The notes beneath the pieces are model-generated. The model was not told where the DNA came from. It made no database searches and saw only the letters and a list, made by a program, of their open reading frames with translations. This document shows, piece by piece, positions 1 to 8,609 of a DNA stretch of 64,000 nucleotides (the first letter of the stretch is position 1; each line of letters starts with the position of its first letter). The position numbers and the translations under genes are program-made. Source of the DNA: JAFAGX01 sp035623255 (GTDB lineage: Bacteria; Acidobacteriota; Terriglobia; Terriglobales; Acidobacteriaceae); assembly GCA_035623255.1 (NCBI GenBank), contig DASPTU010000060.1:7961-71960 (forward strand). The letters run 5' to 3'.

Positions 1-2
1 TC

Positions 3-278
3 GGTGGGCTTAAGGGTCTCCAATTTAATCCGGCTGGTCGCATTGCCTACAATCTGAGCGAGAAATGGATCGTCGCAGCAGAGGAATACGACGGCTTTGG
101 CGTGCTGCGCAACGTCCTTCCTCCCAGTCAGCAGTTTCATGAAAGCTGGGCGGTCGTGGATCGTAATGGCGGATTCCTGAATATTGAGACCGGAGTTGGC
201 GTCGGCTGGAGCGGCGGTGCGGATAGACTAACCCTAAAACTCATGTTGTCACGCGACCTGAACTCCCACTCGCGATAA
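3..278 (+). CDS. C-terminal end of an outer-membrane-like protein (partial)
   Basis: An open frame enters from the left edge and ends at a TAA at 276-278, giving 91 residues. The peptide alternates polar and hydrophobic residues in short strands (for example FLNIETGVGVGWSGG and LTLKLMLSRDL), as expected for the last strands of a beta-barrel. It does not end in the usual aromatic residue. No start is visible, so the family cannot be assigned. The gene converges on the flagellar genes to its right with 179 bp between. A non-barrel beta-rich protein is equally possible. Confidence 0.5.
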   Translation, partial: GGLKGLQFNPAGRIAYNLSEKWIVAAEEYDGFGVLRNVLPPSQQFHESWAVVDRNGGFLNIETGVGVGWSGGADRLTLKLMLSRDLNSHSR

Positions 279-457
279 AAAGGGCAAGATCGGATTTCAG
301 TGAAGCTGGCATAGATTTATTCGACCGCCCGCAAAAAGCCAATAATCCCCTGGCAGCTAAGCCAATGCCACGCAGCATCGTATTCGGAAGCCTTCGCTGG
401 CGCCAATCCACCTGCAGCGTGACCTAAAACGCTGACCCAATCAGATTTCAAACCGAT

Positions 458-928
458 TTACGCCGTCCAATTGGTGGTTGTGGCTCGCTCGTGAGTTGGG
501 ACAGCTTGTGCAGCCGACCCTTCCGTCGCGAGTGGTGAGCTTTGTGCCGCGGATGGGGAGAGCCTATTGCTCTGTTGCCAGGCTTGACGCACGTCTAGCA
601 GAAGTTCGATCTGGCGCCGCACAATGTCCGAACTGATCTTGATGTGCGCCTCCAGCAGCTTGGAACGAATCAAAGCGTAGAAGCGCGCGAAATTCTTGGC
701 TGCTTCACCGCCATTCTTCGTGTCCAGAGAGCCCTCAAGTTGTTGCAGGATCAGAAAGGCGTGTTTCAACTCGGAAGAGCGCTTTTCCACGTCGTGCGCG
801 GCGACCGCTGCAATTACGCGCTCCAGATCGCCAATGAGCATGTCGAAGAGAATAACAACCAGCCCTGACGGACTGGCGTTTTGTACTGCGGCCCGCAAAT
901 ACGTCTTTTCTCTCTCCGTGAGACTCAT
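458..928 (-). CDS. fliS: Flagellin export chaperone FliS
   Basis: This 156-residue protein matches the FliS family, which holds flagellin unfolded in the cytoplasm and delivers it to the flagellar export gate. The first 110 residues carry the helical pattern of FliS, including the N-terminal YLRAAVQNASPSGLVVILFDML stretch split over helices 1 and 2. The C-terminal 35 residues are a low-complexity Ser/Ala/Thr tail that is longer than usual. The start ATG overlaps the fliD stop by one base (TGATG), so the two are probably translationally coupled. It is the last gene of the flagellin-fliD-fliS block. There is no obvious terminator in the 179 bp that follow. Confidence 0.9.
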   Translation of the reverse strand: MSLTEREKTYLRAAVQNASPSGLVVILFDMLIGDLERVIAAVAAHDVEKRSSELKHAFLILQQLEGSLDTKNGGEAAKNFARFYALIRSKLLEAHIKISSDIVRRQIELLLDVRQAWQQSNRLSPSAAQSSPLATEGSAAQAVPTHERATTTNWTA

Positions 929-2286
929 CAGCTTTTCGTGGTCGGCGGATATCCGAGTTCAGCGTTGATTTGCGCTTCCTCTTCCGGCAACTGCTGCAGC
1001 AGGATGTCCGCTTGGTTGTACTCATTGGTCAGCAGCGTTTGCTGATTGTTCAAATAGGTCTGGAAGTTGTTGATCTGGTCCTGCAGATCCTTGTTCTCGT
1101 TGCTGATGCTCTGTAGATCAACCGTGAACGCACCACTCACTGGATCCGTCAACGCGCTTACCTGCGTGTTCAGGGAGTTGCCAAAGCCGTTTGAGGACGT
1201 GCCCTGTAAGAAACTCTGCACCCCACCAAAGTTATTCTGGATGGCATTGTCGAGCGTCGAGCTATCTAACGTCAGCGTTCCATCGTTATTCATCGTAATG
1301 CCGAGGTCGGCGAGTGAACGGATGGAGCCACTCGCGGCGGTATAACTGCCGGAGCCCAACAGAATGCTCTGCAGCATGCGCAGCGCACTGTCGCCGCCAA
1401 GCGGGCCTTCCTGGTTATTGGACCCGACGGTGTACTGCGTATTCACATCGCCGATGACTTTGTTGTAGGCGCTGACGAAACTGCTGATTGCCTGAGAAGC
1501 CGCGCTGTTGTCGGGGGCGATCGAAACATCGACTTCGGTGCCGGGGGCGGCGCTCTGCAAGTTAAACGTGACTCCAGTTACCGCTCCGCTAACGCTGTTC
1601 GATGCGCTGTCGATGGGAATGCCATCAATCGTCAGAGAGGCGTCCTGACCCGCCACCGCTTGCGTAAAGGTTAAGCCGCTGGCATTGCTGATCGTGAAAT
1701 TGGCTGCAGTTCCGGAGGTGTTGCTCACGATTGCCAGGCGCGAACCGGATGCGTCATTCACAACGTTGGCACTCACTCCGAGATTCAGGCCGTTGATGGA
1801 GGTGGCGAGCTGATTCAGCGTGTCGACACCGCCGCCGATGTTGATGACCGTGGGCTGTCCTGAGCCAACCTGCAAGGTGAAACTGCCGGCCGCGAGTTGA
1901 GTGTCACCGCTGGCTACGGAATTGGAGTACCAGGAAGCCGTGGACGCGAGGTTATTGACCACCACCACGTGATTGCCAGCCGTTGTGCCCGCAAGCGCAG
2001 ACGCGCTTACGACATTCGTGTTCGAGGAAGTGGTCGTCATCGAAGTCAGCGCCCCGGCGGGATCACCCAGAGCATTCAGGCTATCCGTTAAAGTTGTGAT
2101 GTCGCCTTCGATTGACTGAATAGCGCTGGTCTGAGTCTGCAGAGTCGCTTGTTGCTGCTCCCATTGCTGCATGGGAACCGAGTCAGCGGCGATCGCCTGG
2201 GCAACCGCGCTCTGCACGTCAATACCAGAGGAGGAGGAGCCAAGCGCCGACAGCAAGGAACTTAGGTTGATCGATGAAGAACCCAT
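928..2286 (-). CDS. fliD: Flagellar filament capping protein FliD
   Basis: The 452-residue product is FliD (HAP2), the cap that helps flagellin subunits fold at the filament tip. The N-terminal D0 region (about residues 1-110) is rich in Ser/Thr and contains GSSSSGIDVQSAVAQAIA; the central part is beta-rich; the last 70 residues form a coiled coil (NENKDLQDQINNFQTYL and following) typical of FliD_C. Length is in the normal family range. The start ATG at 2286 has only a weak ribosome-binding site. It lies 89 bp after the flagellin stop, separated from it by a strong terminator hairpin, so fliD may depend on read-through or its own promoter. Confidence 0.9.
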   Translation of the reverse strand: MGSSSINLSSLLSALGSSSSGIDVQSAVAQAIAADSVPMQQWEQQQATLQTQTSAIQSIEGDITTLTDSLNALGDPAGALTSMTTTSSNTNVVSASALAGTTAGNHVVVVNNLASTASWYSNSVASGDTQLAAGSFTLQVGSGQPTVINIGGGVDTLNQLATSINGLNLGVSANVVNDASGSRLAIVSNTSGTAANFTISNASGLTFTQAVAGQDASLTIDGIPIDSASNSVSGAVTGVTFNLQSAAPGTEVDVSIAPDNSAASQAISSFVSAYNKVIGDVNTQYTVGSNNQEGPLGGDSALRMLQSILLGSGSYTAASGSIRSLADLGITMNNDGTLTLDSSTLDNAIQNNFGGVQSFLQGTSSNGFGNSLNTQVSALTDPVSGAFTVDLQSISNENKDLQDQINNFQTYLNNQQTLLTNEYNQADILLQQLPEEEAQINAELGYPPTTKS

Positions 2287-2324
2287 ATTGGTGATCTAGA
2301 TCGTTTTCCTGCGTACAAAAACTT

Positions 2325-2362
2325 CAAAAACCAGCTGGTGGGACTCGCTTCCGAGTCCCACC
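2325..2362 (-). terminator. Rho-independent terminator after flagellin
   Basis: Immediately 3' of the flagellin stop there is a perfect 11-bp stem (2337-2347 pairing with 2352-2362) closed by a CTTC loop. On the minus strand it is followed, after six bases, by two T5 runs. This is a classic intrinsic terminator. It would make flagellin mRNA the dominant transcript and leave fliD-fliS at lower level. Confidence 0.85.
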
Positions 2363-2375
2363 AACCAGGGTGGAG

Positions 2376-3197
2376 TTATTGGAGCAACTTCAACACGTTC
2401 TGCTGCATCGAGTTCGACTGCTGTAACGCAGCGATACCCGTTTGCTGCAGGATGCTGTACTTCGACAGATCGGCAGTTTCTTTTCCGATGTCCGCATCCA
2501 TGATCCCGCTCTCAGCACCAGTGAGATTCGTTATCTGAGCGTTCATAACGTTGCTCGCATCGCTAAGCTGGTTGGAACTCGCACCCAGCTTACCGCGCCA
2601 GTCAGCGACCGCCGCAATAGCCGCGTTCAGATCGCCCAACGCTGTAGCAGCAGTTGCCGCGCTGGTCAGGTCGGTTCCGCTCAGAGTCAGGGCCGCTGTG
2701 GTCAGGGTTTGCATATTAACGACAACAGAAGCGTTGCCGTTGGTGCTGGAATCGCTCATGTACACCGTCAATGAGCCACCAGTCAAGATCTGCTGGCCGT
2801 TGTAGGTGGTCGCGGTTCCGATGTTGCCAATTTCCGTCAGGATCGACTGATACTCCGCATCGAGAGCTGCGTCCTGGCTGGTGGATACTGTGCCGCTGGC
2901 GGCTTCCGTCGCCAGTGTGATAGCGCGGTTCAACATGCTGGTAACCTGCGACAGGGCACCATCAGCGACCTGCAGCATGCCCACTCCGTCAGTTGCGTTC
3001 ATCACGGACTGGCTAAGAGCGGTAATGTTTGCTTCCAAACCGTTGGCAATCGCAAGACCGGCAGCATCATCTGCTCCGGAGTTGATTCGCTGCCCTGTAG
3101 AAAGAGCCTGCAGGGTTTTGTCCAAAGACGATTTCGTCGTGGTCAACGAATCTTGCGCTTCCAGGGACGAAATGTTGTTCAGGATGCTAAGTGACAT
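2376..3197 (-). CDS. fliC: Flagellin
   Basis: At 273 residues this is a short flagellin, the filament subunit. The N-terminal D0/D1 helices are clear (SLSILNNISSLEAQDSL; LSTGQRINSGADDAAGLAIA), as is the C-terminal D1/D0 part (MDADIGKETADLSKYSILQQ and a final QQNVLKLLQ). Between them is only a small D2-like segment of roughly 60 residues, rich in Thr/Ser/Asn, which could carry glycans. A strong Shine-Dalgarno (GAGGAG) sits 8 bases before the ATG. Three sugar/methyl-transfer genes lie directly upstream on the same strand and could modify it. Confidence 0.93.
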   Translation of the reverse strand: MSLSILNNISSLEAQDSLTTTKSSLDKTLQALSTGQRINSGADDAAGLAIANGLEANITALSQSVMNATDGVGMLQVADGALSQVTSMLNRAITLATEAASGTVSTSQDAALDAEYQSILTEIGNIGTATTYNGQQILTGGSLTVYMSDSSTNGNASVVVNMQTLTTAALTLSGTDLTSAATAATALGDLNAAIAAVADWRGKLGASSNQLSDASNVMNAQITNLTGAESGIMDADIGKETADLSKYSILQQTGIAALQQSNSMQQNVLKLLQ

Positions 3198-3468
3198 GGT
3201 GAATCTCCTCAGTTATGCCACCTGCCCGGAAGCGCACGGCTTTTGCCGGAATCGCCTTTTCGTGCAGGGGGTTTGATTTTGACGGGGGAAATGATCGGCA
3301 TCTTGCAGGTCCCTCCGTCAGTCACATTAGTAATCCTGGCTGTGTTACGACGAAACTCGATCCGCAATGGGAAGTCGGACAACTCGCTTTCTGAGTGTTT
3401 GCCTGCTAAATTCACGAAGTTACCGCCCGCGTTCTCATCATCCTCTAATGCAATTCCCTTCTCTGGCC
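3198..3468. other. Intergenic leader of flagellin
   Basis: This 271-bp gap lies between the TPR glycosyltransferase stop and flagellin. It holds the flagellin ribosome-binding site next to 3197. I searched the minus strand for sigma-28 (TAAA-N15-GCCGATAA) and sigma-54 (TGGC-N8-TGC) elements. The best sigma-28-like candidate (TCAAA followed by GGCGATT) is too weak to call. No gene is seen here. Confidence 0.4.
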
Positions 3469-4839
3469 TCACACTGAAGACAACTGAGTATCCTGTGACC
3501 GGCCCTCGCCATCAGCGGTATGCCGCGATGCATAATTTCCTGCCTCCGTCGCCGCCCGCTGCAATTCGGCCGAGTCCGGGAATCTTTGCAATCCTCGGGA
3601 CAGGATCTCCTGCGCCAAGTCCCACTGTTTGAGCTGCGCTCGTATGCTTGCCGCGCGCAGAAACGTCCTGGGATTGGGAACTAACGTGGCAAGCTTTTCT
3701 GCGGCTTCGGCAGCCTCCGGAAGCCTGCCCGCGATAATGCATGCCTTTAATAGCCGGTCGTACATGACGTGGTGATCTCTGGCCATCCGTGCTGCTCGCC
3801 GCAATTTTGCGAGTCCGCTATTCACTTGTCCCAAGTGAACTTCTGTGTAACCCAATTTGCTCTCTAGCATGGCGTTCTCTGGTGTCAATTTCATTGCCCG
3901 GCGGTATGCCATTCGCGCTTCTTTGAAGCGACGCAGGCTGAGCATCGCATCCGCTTTCAACTCTTCCCGCAGTGCGCCGCCGACATCTTTTCGCCGGTCA
4001 TGTTCTATGGCGGCTAAAGCTTCCTCGCAACGCCCCTGATTGAGGTAGACCATCCCTTTGAAAAGCCAGGCTTCGGGAAACTCCGGCTGCAAGGTTAGCG
4101 CCTTCTCGAAACACCGCATCGCTTCATCGGGATTATTGAAGCACTCGAATTCGTGAAGCCCAAGCTGGGTCCATCCCTGGTGATCGCGAGGATGCTCTTC
4201 GAGTTTCGTGCGAAGCAAATCGCGGTAGAAGACGTGCTTTCGCGCACGTGCTTCCATATCAACCATCTGACCAAAATGATGAATGCAAAAGCGCGCGACC
4301 CGCAGTTCGAGTCCCGTAGCAAGGATCTGGTTCTCGACCAGTTCGTGCAATCGCCCGGCAAAGTAGACCCTTGGGTCGCGTCGGAAAAGCCGGCAATTTT
4401 CATGAACTACGTAGGAGGGCGCATCCTTGGCCCGCTCGTTCCGGTGATCATTTGCCACGCCAACCCGGTCCCAACCGCGGGTGAAGTTGTTAGGCATGTA
4501 ATTGCGTATCGGGACCAAATAGCCGCCCACGTGCGGCACACTCAGAAGATCAGGAAGCATTTTCTTCGCGTCGCGATCTAGTTCTTCATCCGCGTCGAGC
4601 ACGACTACCCAGTCCGTGGTCATTGGCGCGAGGGCCGCATTGCGCGCATTGGCAAAATGATTTTCCCAGGGAATGGAAATGACGGTAGCACCGAACTCTC
4701 GAGCGATGTCGCAACTGGCGTCAGTCGATCCGGTATCGGCGATGACGGTCTGGCTGACGATACCGCGCACACTCTCAAGGCAGGGACGCAGCGTCTCGGC
4801 GCCGTTCTTCACGATCATTGAGAGTCCTACCGTCGGCAT
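3469..4839 (-). CDS. GT2-family glycosyltransferase with TPR domain
   Basis: The 456-residue product begins with a GT-A/GT2 fold: GLSMIVKNGAETLRPCLES, then ADTGSTD, then the DxD-containing VVVLDADEEL, which binds nucleotide-sugar and metal. After about residue 220 there are tandem TPR repeats (for example AMRCFEKALTLQPEFPEAWL), which may dock an acceptor protein. The same two-domain layout is known in SunS-like and protein O-glycosylating enzymes. A GTG at 4851 would add four residues; the ATG at 4839 fits the family N-terminus better. It follows the TylF-like methyltransferase by 20 bp and precedes flagellin, so flagellin modification is a reasonable inference but not proven. Confidence 0.85.
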   Translation of the reverse strand: MPTVGLSMIVKNGAETLRPCLESVRGIVSQTVIADTGSTDASCDIAREFGATVISIPWENHFANARNAALAPMTTDWVVVLDADEELDRDAKKMLPDLLSVPHVGGYLVPIRNYMPNNFTRGWDRVGVANDHRNERAKDAPSYVVHENCRLFRRDPRVYFAGRLHELVENQILATGLELRVARFCIHHFGQMVDMEARARKHVFYRDLLRTKLEEHPRDHQGWTQLGLHEFECFNNPDEAMRCFEKALTLQPEFPEAWLFKGMVYLNQGRCEEALAAIEHDRRKDVGGALREELKADAMLSLRRFKEARMAYRRAMKLTPENAMLESKLGYTEVHLGQVNSGLAKLRRAARMARDHHVMYDRLLKACIIAGRLPEAAEAAEKLATLVPNPRTFLRAASIRAQLKQWDLAQEILSRGLQRFPDSAELQRAATEAGNYASRHTADGEGRSQDTQLSSV

Positions 4840-4859
4840 CACAGTTCTCACAGCGATAG

Positions 4860-5660
4860 TTAATCGGCGTGGGCGCCCACTGGGGTCGCGCTTAGGCCTC
4901 GATCAGCAACCGCAGACTTGCGCCAAAATACGCCAATCCCATCAATGTTCTGGATAGGATCTTCAATCCTCCGTCGGCTGCGGAATTCCATAATCGCCTG
5001 TTGGCAAGCTGGAACTGCACCAAAGTCATCGACGATGACAAATCCTCCAGAAGAAACTTTGTCGTAGAGATTCTGCAATCCGTCCATGGTCGATTCGTAC
5101 ATATCGCCATCAAGCCGTAGGACGGCCAGGCGCTCGATAGGAGCCTTGGGTAGAGTCTCCGAGAACCACCCCTGCAGGAAAACCACCTGATCGTCGAGCA
5201 AGTCGTATTTGGCGAAGTTAGACTTTACTTCATTGAGGGAGATGGCCAATTCCGCATATAAATGGTGCTGGTCGCCGGCATCGGCTGAATATTTTGGATT
5301 CGGGCGGGGAAGGCCGCAAAACGAATCCGCGACCCAGACTCGGCGATCGGTAACCTGGTAAGCCTTGAAGACGGCGCGCGCCATGATACACGCGCCACCC
5401 CTCCACACTCCCGTCTCAATGAAATCGCCGGCGATATTGCTGGCAATCACGAATTCGATGATGTCTCGCAGATTCGACATGCGGAGGTTGCCAATCATGC
5501 TGTGGGCTCTGGAGGGCCAGTCCCGTCCCAGATCCCTTAGCTGCCCGTCAAAAACCTGGGGTGACCAGAATCCCTGATTCGGGTCCTCATAGATGGTGTT
5601 GATGATGCACCTCTGCACCATGTCTAAATACAGTCTTCGCAGTTCGGTCAGCTCTTGCAT
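4860..5660 (-). CDS. TylF/MycF-family O-methyltransferase
   Basis: This 266-residue protein matches the macrocin O-methyltransferase (TylF) family, SAM-dependent enzymes that methylate sugar hydroxyls. Diagnostic stretches are NIAGDFIETGVWRGGACIMA (SAM-binding loop), VWVADSFCGLPRPN, LRLDGDMYESTMDGLQNLY and GGFVIVDDFGAVPACQQAI, which contains the metal/catalytic Asp residues. Its start overlaps the upstream glycosyltransferase-methyltransferase stop by 13 bases, so the two are probably translated together. The likely substrate is a sugar attached by the neighbouring glycosyltransferases, possibly on flagellin; that is inference from position. Confidence 0.85.
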   Translation of the reverse strand: MQELTELRRLYLDMVQRCIINTIYEDPNQGFWSPQVFDGQLRDLGRDWPSRAHSMIGNLRMSNLRDIIEFVIASNIAGDFIETGVWRGGACIMARAVFKAYQVTDRRVWVADSFCGLPRPNPKYSADAGDQHHLYAELAISLNEVKSNFAKYDLLDDQVVFLQGWFSETLPKAPIERLAVLRLDGDMYESTMDGLQNLYDKVSSGGFVIVDDFGAVPACQQAIMEFRSRRRIEDPIQNIDGIGVFWRKSAVADRGLSATPVGAHAD

Positions 5661-7264
5661 GAGAGTTTTCTCTGCACTCCCGTCTCGGAAGCCATCAGTT
5701 GTGCCTGTTGAGTTTGAGACTTGGGCACCACTAACGTCGAAAGGCTTTTTGCCTGCGCGACGACGATTTCTGCCGCAGATGCCGTGGCCACGGCAGCCCG
5801 GCGGTTTGGACGCTTCAGGTAAGCCAGCACCAATTGCTTTTCTGCTTCGGTCAACAAGCGCTTGCGCAGCACCACGCGCAGGTAATCGACCGCTCTCGGG
5901 TGCCGAACGAGGTCTTCATTCTTCATTTGCTGTTGCTTCAAAGCCTGGCCAATCGGGCTCAGCCCCAGCTCAAATTGAACCAGGTCGAAACGGGCTTCCG
6001 TCCACCCCATGTACCAGAACCAGTCGGTGTAATAGAGCCAGCTGCGTTCGTTGAACGCCCGCACGTGAGTCGGGTCTTGCCACGCTCCCCAGGAAAGATC
6101 GTAGGGCACGCTGATGCGAAACAGACCGCCAACCCGCAGCAGGTTCAGGCACGACGTCATCGCCGTAGTCAGCTGCGGGATGTGCTCCAGGGAATCATTG
6201 GCGACAATTTCATCGAAAAAATTATTCTCCATCGTGACGCTTCCAAAGCGGGGACTTTCGAGAGGCCTGCCGATCGGCAAAGGCTGATTGAAATCCAGAA
6301 CCGCATCTGGCTCCCAATAGGTATCGCAATCGACATTGAAATACTCCGCACGCCAGTCCTTCCCACTCCCCAGGTTGAGTTTTCGGGGCAGAGATGGAGT
6401 GTTCGTTTGAATGACGGTCCTCGTTTCCATTTGCTGTATCGCCTTTCTCAGAATCTCCGGCTCGCGTTGCTGAGAAAACCAGTTCAGCGCGCGCTTTTCC
6501 AACTCTCGTCGATGTTCCTCATTCTTGAGGAGTGCCAGGCAGCCTTCGACAAGCGAATCGTAAGGCAGACTCAGGACTGGCCCGTTCAGTCTGGTGTCGA
6601 CGGGAACGTCCGCAGAGCATTCAGTCACCACTGCCTTGGAGTTCGCCAGCAGATAGGCGACCCGAACCATCTCAAAAACCTTGGCCTCGTAGAAGTGGAC
6701 ATTGAGCACAATTCTTGAGCGAGCGATCAGCTCATCACGATCTTTGCCGTAAACGCCAAAGACTGCGTGTACCTTCACCCCCGCCTTCTCTAGGGCGGCC
6801 AGGATGCGGCTTCGGCGATCATTGAGCGAACCATAAAACAGAACATCTATGTCCGGCTCAGTTGTGGATTGAATTCTGCTCAATTCCGGGACATATCCCA
6901 GCGGCACGTGGACAGGCATAGAGCTGCAGGCCAGCGTCTTCCATTTCTCGATGTTTTGTAGGCTGTAGTCCCATATCTGCCGCTTGCAAGCCAGTTGGTA
7001 ATAGCTTTTCGGCAGGTTCGGCCCACCCAGTTGCTCGAGGTTGTAGATGATCGAGCCGGGCGGGACCATCGACGCCTGTTCCAGCAACAGCAAGTGGGCT
7101 CCCAGGAAAATGTTGGTGGCCGCAGCCTCGGCGACATTGTCCTGAATTCGCACACCGTGGCCGAGCGCCTGCAATCCAAACTGCACGGTCTCTGCAACTT
7201 CACGAAAGGCTTCCGTGTGCGGGAATCCCTCGGGCCGGACCAGGATGATTTGAAATCGTCGCAT
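5648..7264 (-). CDS. Fused glycosyltransferase and SAM-methyltransferase
   Basis: The 538-residue protein has two parts. Residues 1 to about 290 look like a CgeB/GT-B-type glycosyltransferase, with LFYGSLNDRRSRILAALEKA and FEMVRVAYLLANSKAVVTE as the C-terminal nucleotide-sugar half. Residues about 300-490 resemble a class I SAM methyltransferase: RKLNLGSGKDWRAEYFNVDC (motif I) and IVANDSLEHIP (motif III-like). ATG at 7264 was preferred over an upstream in-frame codon because AAGGAAG lies 6 bases before it. It heads the putative filament-modification group. The exact sugar and acceptor cannot be read from sequence. Confidence 0.75.
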   Translation of the reverse strand: MRRFQIILVRPEGFPHTEAFREVAETVQFGLQALGHGVRIQDNVAEAAATNIFLGAHLLLLEQASMVPPGSIIYNLEQLGGPNLPKSYYQLACKRQIWDYSLQNIEKWKTLACSSMPVHVPLGYVPELSRIQSTTEPDIDVLFYGSLNDRRSRILAALEKAGVKVHAVFGVYGKDRDELIARSRIVLNVHFYEAKVFEMVRVAYLLANSKAVVTECSADVPVDTRLNGPVLSLPYDSLVEGCLALLKNEEHRRELEKRALNWFSQQREPEILRKAIQQMETRTVIQTNTPSLPRKLNLGSGKDWRAEYFNVDCDTYWEPDAVLDFNQPLPIGRPLESPRFGSVTMENNFFDEIVANDSLEHIPQLTTAMTSCLNLLRVGGLFRISVPYDLSWGAWQDPTHVRAFNERSWLYYTDWFWYMGWTEARFDLVQFELGLSPIGQALKQQQMKNEDLVRHPRAVDYLRVVLRKRLLTEAEKQLVLAYLKRPNRRAAVATASAAEIVVAQAKSLSTLVVPKSQTQQAQLMASETGVQRKLSCKS

Positions 7265-7307
7265 TGCCTCTTCCTTGAGTGAGCCCACTCAGATGGCACG
7301 CGTATCG

Positions 7308-7331
7308 AGGCACAACAGTGCCCTTGTGCCT
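7308..7331. repeat. 8-bp inverted repeat AGGCACAA/TTGTGCCT
   Basis: A perfect 8-bp dyad with an 8-base spacer lies 44 bp upstream of the glycosyltransferase start on the minus strand and about 230 bp upstream of flbD on the plus strand. It could be an operator or a short RNA hairpin; nothing in the sequence decides between them. Confidence 0.5.
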
Positions 7332-7564
7332 AAGGCCTAAGCGAATGCAATCCCATGGCCTCATCTGGGTCTAATAAATAAGGAGAGCGTCGACCGCGAA
7401 GCCCCGGTTTGTGTCGCCCTGCCTCCGTATCTCGTGGCCAGGTAACCTCTGTCGATTACCTCTGTGCACGTTTCTGCGAACGTCTCTTGCAGACATTGCC
7501 TGCCCAGTGCCGATTAATTGACCCGGCACTGAATGCGACTTCACTGCCCTATGGTGGAAGGCCG
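7332..7564. other. Divergent intergenic region before flbD
   Basis: With the preceding repeat this makes 300 bp without a gene between divergent transcription units. It holds the flbD ribosome-binding site (GGAAGG, 7557-7562) and an unexplained AAGGAGA near 7381 with no start codon in suitable range. An open frame running upstream from flbD to 7409 lacks family similarity and is treated as non-coding. Confidence 0.45.
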
Positions 7565-7846
7565 ATGATCAACCTCACGCGACTCAACCACCAGACTCTG
7601 GTCGTCAACTGCGATCTCATTAAGTTCATTGAGAACGCCCCGGACACCGTTCTGACCCTGACGAACGGCGAGAAGATCGTGGTACGCGAGAACGTGGAAG
7701 AGGTGGTACGGCGAGTGATCGCCTTCCGCCGCTCTCTATTGGAGGGCTTGCCCAACTTCGGTGTGGACCCGCACACCACTTCTGCAACCTCGAAACATCC
7801 ATCCGAGAACCATCCGATCGAACATGGGAGATTCTCCCGTGGATAA
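7565..7846 (+). CDS. flbD: FlbD-family flagellar protein
   Basis: The 93-residue product starts MINLTRLNHQTLVVNCDLIK and continues with FIENAPDTVLTLTNGEKIVV, the hallmark of the small FlbD family found next to motA/motB in many bacteria. Its molecular role is not well established. The chosen ATG is preceded by GGAAGG at good spacing and gives the family N-terminus. The last 30 residues are Pro/His/Ser-rich and unlike the core; this tail exists because the frame overlaps the start of the following MotA-type gene. This FlbD is unrelated to the Caulobacter NtrC-type regulator of the same name. Confidence 0.88.
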   Translation: MINLTRLNHQTLVVNCDLIKFIENAPDTVLTLTNGEKIVVRENVEEVVRRVIAFRRSLLEGLPNFGVDPHTTSATSKHPSENHPIEHGRFSRG

Positions 7847-8609
7847 AAGCACGTTTGCAGGAATATTCGTCGCCATTGGAGGCATTTTGGCCGGCCTTCT
7901 CATTGAAGGCGGCAAAATCGCCCAGGTGCTTCAGCCGACTGCGGCGATGATCGTCTTCGGTGGGACCATTGGCGCGGTCATGGTTCAGTTTCCCCTGCCT
8001 GTCGTACTACAGGCGTTCAAGAAACTGGCGCATGTGTTTCTTGACAAAGGCCAAGACCCGGGCAAATTGGTGCAAGACCTGGTTGCTTTTGCCAATCAAG
8101 CACGGAAGAACGGAATCGTTTCGCTAGACTCCGAACTTGAGAACATTAAGGATCCATTCCTTAAGAAAACTCTGATGCTCGCTGTAGACGGCACTGACCC
8201 TGAAGAACTACGAAAAATGATGGAGCTTGAACTGGATAATCAGGCGGAGCATGCCGAGAAAATTGCGCAGGTTTTCGAATCTGCTGGCGGCTTCGCTCCC
8301 ACCATCGGCATTATTGGGGCCGTGCTAGGCCTGATCCAGGTGATGCAGCACCTGCAGAACATCGACGAGGTCGGAAAGGGTATCGCTGTAGCCTTCGTCG
8401 CCACCATTTATGGCGTCGGGTCCGCAAACCTTCTGTTCCTTCCCTCATCCGGCAAGCTGAAAATCAAAAGCCGCCAGGAACACGTCTGGCGGGAAATGAT
8501 GCTCGAAGGCGTGATATCCATCCTGGAAGGCATGAACCCACGTATGCTCGAGACCAAACTCGTCGGCTACATGCATGATCACCCGGTACAGGAGGCGCAG
8601 AAAGCATGA
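7839..8609 (+). CDS. motC: MotA/MotC-type flagellar stator subunit
   Basis: This 256-residue inner-membrane protein is a MotA/TolQ/ExbB-type stator ring subunit with four membrane segments (about residues 2-22, 30-50, 148-168, 180-200). The cytoplasmic loop carries the charged residues that contact FliG, and GGFAPTIGIIGAVLGLIQVM is the conserved third membrane segment. GTG at 7839 (VDKSTFAGIFVAIGG) is chosen over ATG 7824 because GGGAG lies 8 bases upstream and family members start this way. It overlaps flbD by 8 bases and its partner stator gene by 4. The partner is of the MotD type, so I name this one motC with moderate confidence. Confidence 0.88.
   Translation: MDKSTFAGIFVAIGGILAGLLIEGGKIAQVLQPTAAMIVFGGTIGAVMVQFPLPVVLQAFKKLAHVFLDKGQDPGKLVQDLVAFANQARKNGIVSLDSELENIKDPFLKKTLMLAVDGTDPEELRKMMELELDNQAEHAEKIAQVFESAGGFAPTIGIIGAVLGLIQVMQHLQNIDEVGKGIAVAFVATIYGVGSANLLFLPSSGKLKIKSRQEHVWREMMLEGVISILEGMNPRMLETKLVGYMHDHPVQEAQKA

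Noticed and set aside
5834..6718. 294-codon open frame opposite the glycosyltransferase-methyltransferase gene
   Set aside because: Antisense to a better-supported gene, with no recognisable motif and no upstream ribosome-binding site.
7289..7331. Sigma-54-type promoter (GGCAC with a downstream GC) before the glycosyltransferase or flbD
   Set aside because: The GG and GC elements are one base off the required 10-bp spacing, and the match is explained by the 8-bp inverted repeat.
7409..7564. N-terminal extension of FlbD by 52 residues
   Set aside because: The family begins at MINLTRLN, and the internal ATG at 7565 has a good ribosome-binding site; the extension has no similarity.
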